DNA of 64,000 nt from an uncultured Acetobacteraceae bacterium (lineage in GTDB: Bacteria > Pseudomonadota > Alphaproteobacteria > Acetobacterales > Acetobacteraceae), in NCBI GenBank assembly GCA_903907955.1, contig CAIVPZ010000020.1, positions 62,001 to 126,000 of the forward strand, given 5' to 3'. Numbering within the stretch: the first letter of the stretch is position 1; every line of letters starts with the position of its first letter. Both the position numbers and the translations under genes were made by a program. Positions 59,695-64,000 of this stretch are shown here, piece after piece. The notes below the pieces were generated by a model. It saw only the letters and a program-made list of their open reading frames with translations, had not been told where the DNA came from and made no database searches.

Positions 59695-59880
59695 GGGTGA
59701 ATTCTCCCTGGTTTCCGCCGGATGGTCCCATGCGCGGGCGGCCGGCTGCAACCGGGCGCCGGCAATTTGCGGCGGCGTTGCTTTCCTTGAGGCGATTGAC
59801 CCATGTCAAGGCAACCGGCACCGCGCTGGGGGATTTTGTTGCGTTCGTCGGCCCCGGTACGGACAGTAAAGGGGAGATCT
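59695..59880. promoter_or_regulatory. Divergent control region of maoC and the hydrogenase operon
   Basis: This 186-bp divergent interval must hold the hydrogenase promoter. TTGACCCATGTCAA at 59797-59810 has TTGAC and GTCAA arms (4-nt spacer), resembling an FNR/CRP-type half-site pair. AAAGGGGAGATCT before 59881 is the ribosome-binding site. No FNR consensus can be claimed with certainty. Confidence 0.4.
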
Positions 59881-61038
59881 ATGTCCGCTTCCGGATTGCC
59901 AAAGACCGCCGCCGTGCTGGGCCCGGATGGGTTGCAGGCGCTGATTGCCGCGCTGGCCGCCCGCGGCATGGAAGTGATCGGTCCTGTCGAGCGCGACGGC
60001 GCCATTGTGCTCGACCGCATCGCCGGCATCGCTGATCTTCCAGCGGGCCGCACCGACCGCCAGGAGGCCGGGTCGTACCGCCTCGCCGACCGGGATGACG
60101 GCGCCCTGTTCGGCTATGCCGTCGGGCCGCAATCCTGGAAGCGGTTCCTGCACCGCCCGGTCGAGACGTTGTTCCGGGTCCGCCGGATCGGCCAGGAACT
60201 GGCCTTCGAGCCGCCCCGCGAGACGCCGCCGCGCACCGCCTTCCTCGGCGTGCGCGCCTGCGAGCTGGCGGCCATCGCCATTCAGGACCGGGTGCTGCTG
60301 GGCGGCGCCTATGTGAACACCGAATACGCCGCCCGCCGCGCCCAGACCTTCCTGGTGGCGGTGAACTGCGGCGATCCGGCCGCCACCTGTTTCTGCACCT
60401 CGCACGACACCGGCCCGCGCGCCCACAGCGGCTACGACGTGGCGCTCACCGAATTGCTGGTGGACGGGCGGCACGAATTCCTTGCCGAGCCGGGCAGCGA
60501 TTCCGGCGCCGCCCTGCTTGCCTACCTGCCCACCCGCCCGGCAACCGCTGCCGACTGGGCGGCGGCGGCGGCGGTGGCGGCGCGCGCGGCGGCGAACATG
60601 CACCGGCGCATGCCCAGCGAAGGGCTGAAGGAAACGCTGCAGGCCCATCCCGAGCATCCGCGGTGGGAGGATGTCGGCCAGCGCTGTCTGGCCTGCGCCA
60701 ACTGCACGATGGTCTGTCCCACCTGCTTCTGCACCACCATCGAGGATCACAGCGAGCTCGACGGCCTCGGCGCGGAGCGCGTCCGCCGCTGGGATTCCTG
60801 CTTCGCCGGCGATTTCTCCTACGTGCATGGCGGCGCCGTGCGCACGCAGACGCGGTCGCGCTACCGCCAGTGGATGACCCACAAGCTGGCGCATTGGTGG
60901 GACCAGTACGGCACATCGGGGTGCGTCGGCTGCGGCCGCTGCATCGCCTGGTGCCCGGTCGGCATCGACATCGCCGCCGAGGCGGCCGCTTTCGTTGAAA
61001 GCAGCAAGCGGGAGGAGGACGCCCATGGAATCGCTTGA
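59881..61038 (+). CDS. hydB: [NiFe]-hydrogenase beta subunit, iron-sulfur (HydB-like)
   Basis: A 385-residue electron-transfer subunit, related to anaerobic sulfite reductase subunit A and to HydB of group 3b hydrogenases. TAFLGVRACELAAIAIQDRVLL, the Cys cluster TCFCTS, then two ferredoxin-type motifs near the C-terminus: CLACANCTMVCPTCFC and GCVGCGRCIAWCPVGIDI, which bind 4Fe-4S clusters. First gene of the operon, with a good Shine-Dalgarno. Its end overlaps the next gene by 14 nt. Confidence 0.9.
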   Translation: MSASGLPKTAAVLGPDGLQALIAALAARGMEVIGPVERDGAIVLDRIAGIADLPAGRTDRQEAGSYRLADRDDGALFGYAVGPQSWKRFLHRPVETLFRVRRIGQELAFEPPRETPPRTAFLGVRACELAAIAIQDRVLLGGAYVNTEYAARRAQTFLVAVNCGDPAATCFCTSHDTGPRAHSGYDVALTELLVDGRHEFLAEPGSDSGAALLAYLPTRPATAADWAAAAAVAARAAANMHRRMPSEGLKETLQAHPEHPRWEDVGQRCLACANCTMVCPTCFCTTIEDHSELDGLGAERVRRWDSCFAGDFSYVHGGAVRTQTRSRYRQWMTHKLAHWWDQYGTSGCVGCGRCIAWCPVGIDIAAEAAAFVESSKREEDAHGIA

Positions 61039-61492
61039 GAGCATCGTGCTGGCCCAGCCGTTCTTCGCCGGGCTGGAACCGGACATCGCGGAGATGATCG
61101 CCGGCTGCGCCCGCAACCACGTCTTTGAACCGGATGCCTATCTGTTCCATGAGGGCGAGGCGGCGCGCGAGTTCTTCCTGCTGCGCGAGGGCGACGTTTC
61201 GCTCGAGATCCACATCTCCGGCGGCACCACCATCGTGCTCAGCACCCAGCATGAAGGCGATGTCGTCGGCGCGTCCTGGCTGATCCCGCCCTATCGCTGG
61301 AACAGCGACGCCCGCGCCCGCACCCGTGTGCGCGCCCTCGGCGTCGATGCCGAGTGCCTGCGCGGCAAGTGCGAGGCGAACCCGCGGACCGGCTACGCGA
61401 TGATGAAGCGCTTCGCGCCGCTGCTGGTGCGCCGCCTGCAGGCCGCGCAGACGCAGTTGCTCGACGTCTATGGTCGGGCGGACCGGCCATGA
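61025..61492 (+). CDS. Cyclic-nucleotide-binding domain protein inside the hydrogenase operon
   Basis: A 155-residue protein comprising only a cNMP-binding fold: MESLESIVLAQPFFAGLEPDIAEMIAGCARNHVFEPDAYLFHEGEAAREFFLLREGDVSLEI (segments) followed by IVLSTQHEGDVVGASWLIPPYRW. There is no C-terminal helix-turn-helix, only a helix LVRRLQAAQTQLLDVYG. It overlaps the beta gene by 14 nt and the gamma gene by ATGA, so it is made stoichiometrically with the subunits and is probably an allosteric or assembly protein rather than a transcription factor. Confidence 0.87.
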   Translation: MESLESIVLAQPFFAGLEPDIAEMIAGCARNHVFEPDAYLFHEGEAAREFFLLREGDVSLEIHISGGTTIVLSTQHEGDVVGASWLIPPYRWNSDARARTRVRALGVDAECLRGKCEANPRTGYAMMKRFAPLLVRRLQAAQTQLLDVYGRADRP

Positions 61493-62316
61493 CCGTGAGC
61501 CCCTACCTGCCGCTGCCTTACCGGATCATCGCGGTGCGGCAGGATACGCCGGACACGGCGACGATCGACCTGCAACCGGTCCGCGCCGCCATTCCGGAGC
61601 CGGCGCCGGGGCAGTTCACCATGCTCTACATGCTCGGCGTCGGCGAGGCGCCGATCAGCGTCAGCGGCGTTCCCATCGAGGGCGCGCCGCTGGCGCAGAC
61701 GCTGCGCGGCGTCGGCAATGTCAGCAAGGCCATCATCCGGTTGCAGCCGGGCGACGAAATCGGCGTGCGCGGCCCGTACGGCACCACCTGGCCGGTCGCC
61801 GAGGCGGACGGCCACGACGTGCTGTTCATCGCCGGCGGCCTGGGCCTCGCGCCGCTGCGTCCGGCCATCCGCCACGTGCTGGCGCATCGCGACCGCTACG
61901 GCCGGGTCGCGGTGCTGTATGGCGCGCGCACCCCGGCCGATATCCTGTATCGCGACGAGCTGGTGCTGTGGCGGCGCATGCTCGACGTGCAGGTCGAGGT
62001 GACGGTGGACCGCGCCCAGCGCGCCTGGCACGGCGCCGTCGGCGTGGTGACCGAGCTGGTCTCGCGCGCCGGTTTCGAGCCCGACCGCACACTCGCCATG
62101 GTGTGCGGGCCGGAGGTGATGATGCGGTTCTCCGTGCAGGCGCTGCAGGGCGCCGGCCTGCCCTCCGAGCGCATCTACGTTTCGATGGAACGCAGCATGA
62201 AATGCGGCACCGGCCTGTGCGGCCACTGCCAGTTCGGCGCCGAGTTCGTGTGCAAGCAGGGCGCGGTGATGCGCTATGACCGCATCGCCTCCATCTTCAC
62301 CGTGCGGGAGATCTGA
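61489..62316 (+). CDS. hydG: [NiFe]-hydrogenase gamma subunit, FAD/NAD(P)-binding (HydG-like)
   Basis: A 275-residue ferredoxin-reductase-like diaphorase subunit. [21 protein letters not shown] binds [20 protein letters not shown] the NAD(P) pyrophosphate, [15 protein letters not shown] and [11 protein letters not shown] follow. The C-terminal Cys motif [19 protein letters not shown] binds a [2Fe-2S] cluster. It links hydrogen turnover to NAD(P)(H). This HydG is unrelated to the [FeFe]-hydrogenase maturase of the same name. Confidence 0.93.
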   Translation: MTVSPYLPLPYRIIAVRQDTPDTATIDLQPVRAAIPEPAPGQFTMLYMLGVGEAPISVSGVPIEGAPLAQTLRGVGNVSKAIIRLQPGDEIGVRGPYGTTWPVAEADGHDVLFIAGGLGLAPLRPAIRHVLAHRDRYGRVAVLYGARTPADILYRDELVLWRRMLDVQVEVTVDRAQRAWHGAVGVVTELVSRAGFEPDRTLAMVCGPEVMMRFSVQALQGAGLPSERIYVSMERSMKCGTGLCGHCQFGAEFVCKQGAVMRYDRIASIFTVREI

Positions 62317-62318
62317 CG

Positions 62319-63086
62319 ATGGCCCGGCCACGCCTTGCGGTGATCAAGTTCGCCTCCTGCGACGGCTGTCAGCTCTCGTTGCTGGATTGCGAGGACGAGT
62401 TGCTGGCGGTTGCCGGCGCGGTGGAAATCGCCAACTTCCCCGAGGCGTCGCGGGCGGTGCATCCCGGCCCGTACGACGTTACGCTGGTCGAGGGCAGCAT
62501 CACCACCGAACACGACGCCGCCCGCATCCGCGCGGTGCGTGACGAAACCGCGGTGCTGATCACCATCGGCGCCTGCGCCACCTCCGGCGGCATCCAGGCG
62601 CTGCGCAACTTCGCCGATGTGGGCGAGATGGTGCGCGCCGTCTACGCCCGGCCGGATTTCATCAGCACGCTGGCCACCTCCACCCCGATCTCCGCGCACG
62701 TGAAGGTGGATTACGAGCTGCGCGGCTGCCCGATCGACAAGGGCCAGTTGCTGGAACTGGTTTCGGCGCTGCTGGCCGGGCGGCGGCCGGTGCTGCCGTC
62801 GCACAGCGTCTGCGTCGAGTGCAAGCTGGCCAGCCGGGTCTGCGTCATGGTGGCGCATGGCACGCCCTGCCTGGGGCCGGTGACGCATGCCGGCTGCGGC
62901 GCGCTCTGTCCGGGCTACCATCGCGGCTGCTACGGCTGCTTCGGCCCGGCCGAGACCACCAACACGGCGACGCTGGCCGCGCAGTGGCAGGCGCTCGGCG
63001 CTTCCCGCCGCGACATCCATCGTGCCTTCCGCACCTTCAACGCGGCCAGCGAGCCGTTCTGCCGGGAGGCCGACGCCCATGGCTGA
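62319..63086 (+). CDS. hydD: [NiFe]-hydrogenase small (delta) subunit (HydD-like)
   Basis: A 255-residue small subunit of the NuoB-like 20-kDa family. [22 protein letters not shown] coordinates the proximal 4Fe-4S cluster, [17 protein letters not shown] and [16 protein letters not shown] complete it, and C-terminal Cys ([39 protein letters not shown]) bind further clusters. No twin-Arg signal, so the enzyme is cytosolic as expected for group 3. Starts 2 nt after the gamma stop. Confidence 0.95.
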   Translation: MARPRLAVIKFASCDGCQLSLLDCEDELLAVAGAVEIANFPEASRAVHPGPYDVTLVEGSITTEHDAARIRAVRDETAVLITIGACATSGGIQALRNFADVGEMVRAVYARPDFISTLATSTPISAHVKVDYELRGCPIDKGQLLELVSALLAGRRPVLPSHSVCVECKLASRVCVMVAHGTPCLGPVTHAGCGALCPGYHRGCYGCFGPAETTNTATLAAQWQALGASRRDIHRAFRTFNAASEPFCREADAHG

Positions 63087-64000
63087 AACCAGGCGCATCC
63101 GCGTCGAAATGCTCGCCCGCGTCGAGGGCGAGGGCGCGCTGGAAGTCGATATCTCGGACCGCAAGGTGCAGTCCGTGCGGCTGTCGATCTTCGAGCCGCC
63201 GCGGCTGTATGAGGCGTTCCTGCGCGGCCGGGCCGCCGCCGAGGTGCCGGACATCACCGCCCGCATCTGCGGCATCTGCCCGGTCGCCTATCAGATGAGT
63301 TCGGCGCACGCCATCGAATCCGCCTTCGGCATGGAGCCGGGCCCGGAAATCCGCGCCCTGCGCCGGCTGCTGTATTGCGGCGAGTATATCGAGAGCCACG
63401 CGCTGCACATGGTGATGCTGCACGCGCCCGACTTCCTCGGCTTCGAGGACGGCATCGCCATGGCCGCCAGCCATGGCGACCTGGTGAAGCGGGCGCTGGC
63501 GGCCAAGAAGGCCGGCAACACGCTGATGTGCGTGGTGGGCGGGCGGGAGATCCACCCGATCAACGTGCGCCTCGGCGGCTTCTACCGGCTGCCCACGCGG
63601 GCTGAACTTTCCGCGCTGCAGCCCGATCTGGCGCGCGCCCGCGACGACGCGGTCGGCATCCTGCGCTGGGCCTCCCGCTTCAATTTTCCCGATGTCGAGC
63701 GCGACTGGGAACTGGTGGCGCTGCGCCATCCGACCGAATATCCGCTGAACGAGGGGCGCATCGCCTCCACCAGCGGCATCGACATCGCTGCCGACGAATT
63801 CGATTCGGTGTTCGAGGAACGCCACATCGCCCATTCCAACGCGCTGCATTCGGTGGTGCGTGCGCGCGGTGCCTACCTCACCGGCCCGCTGGCCCGCTAC
63901 GCGCTGAATTATGAGCGCCTGCCGGCGCATATCCAGGCGCTGGCGCGGGAAGCCGGGCTGGGGCCGGTGTGCCGCAACCCGTACCGCAGCATCCTGGTGC
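63079..64000 (+). CDS. hydA: [NiFe]-hydrogenase large (alpha) subunit, 5' part
   Basis: First 307 codons of the catalytic subunit; it runs off the window. [13 protein letters not shown] and the L1 motif [21 protein letters not shown], with two Cys ligands of the Ni-Fe site, are present. [13 protein letters not shown] and YRSIL follow. The distal L2 motif (DPCxxC) would lie beyond the window end. The ATG overlaps the small-subunit stop by 8 nt. Group 3b (NAD(P)-linked sulfhydrogenase type) is inferred from gene order beta-gamma-delta-alpha. Confidence 0.95.
   Translation, partial: MAETRRIRVEMLARVEGEGALEVDISDRKVQSVRLSIFEPPRLYEAFLRGRAAAEVPDITARICGICPVAYQMSSAHAIESAFGMEPGPEIRALRRLLYCGEYIESHALHMVMLHAPDFLGFEDGIAMAASHGDLVKRALAAKKAGNTLMCVVGGREIHPINVRLGGFYRLPTRAELSALQPDLARARDDAVGILRWASRFNFPDVERDWELVALRHPTEYPLNEGRIASTSGIDIAADEFDSVFEERHIAHSNALHSVVRARGAYLTGPLARYALNYERLPAHIQALAREAGLGPVCRNPYRSILV

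Overview
The window is very GC-rich chromosomal DNA of an alphaproteobacterium, most likely of the Acetobacteraceae (Rhodospirillales). The grounds are a perfect alphaproteobacterial parS site beside rsmG-parA-parB, an AarC-type succinyl-CoA:acetate CoA-transferase, a near-complete hopanoid (hpn) locus, a ChvG/ChvI-type two-component pair, a transporter-less PTS with a minimal HprK, and the remnant of a Hint-domain protein. Many genes overlap as ATGA or GTGA. The genus cannot be fixed from the sequence alone. No tRNA, rRNA or CRISPR array was seen.

Layout. 1-4.5 kb: start of a Kup potassium transporter, a PLP-binding YggS protein divergent from a ThiE-like protein with overlapping start codons, a porin with a strong terminator, and a DUF3576 lipoprotein. 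4.6-14.6 kb: core block leuS-lptE-holA facing parB-parA-rsmG-mnmG and mnmE, with two parS sites; this suggests an origin-proximal position. 14.6-18.2 kb: ferredoxin, alkyl-DNA methyltransferase, quinone oxidoreductase and MFS exporter. 18.3-22.4 kb: hprK-rapZ-EIIA-HPr-EI, a regulatory PTS.

22.6-38.6 kb: hopanoid locus. hpnA-B-C-D-E-shc make squalene and cyclise it; hpnG and hpnH (convergent) extend the side chain; a tetR gene follows; hpnM-I-J-K decorate the head group and handle transport. Two small membrane-protein genes and a truncated YefM-like antitoxin fragment sit between shc and hpnG. hpnL and hpnN are not in the window.

38.6-51 kb: an L-2-hydroxyglutarate oxidase-like gene with chvG/chvI, a HugZ-type protein, then a more AT-rich accessory stretch between two CBS-domain genes. 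That stretch holds RlpA, secreted small proteins and an unusual operon of one BamE-like and four paralogous lipoprotein genes, one of which is broken by an in-frame stop. 51-59.7 kb: polA, a zinc-finger protein, a lipase-like lipoprotein, a decayed Hint gene, SapC, aarC, a membrane protein, GcvR and a MaoC dehydratase. 59.9-64 kb: a group 3b-like NAD(P)-linked [NiFe]-hydrogenase operon with an embedded cyclic-nucleotide-binding protein; its large subunit runs off the window.

The most unusual feature is a family of about a dozen interspersed double-hairpin repeats (roughly 60-75 bp). Most of them lie with the same end directly against a stop codon, and at hpnD/hpnE and hpnJ/hpnK they supply start codons, a stop codon and terminal residues of hopanoid enzymes.
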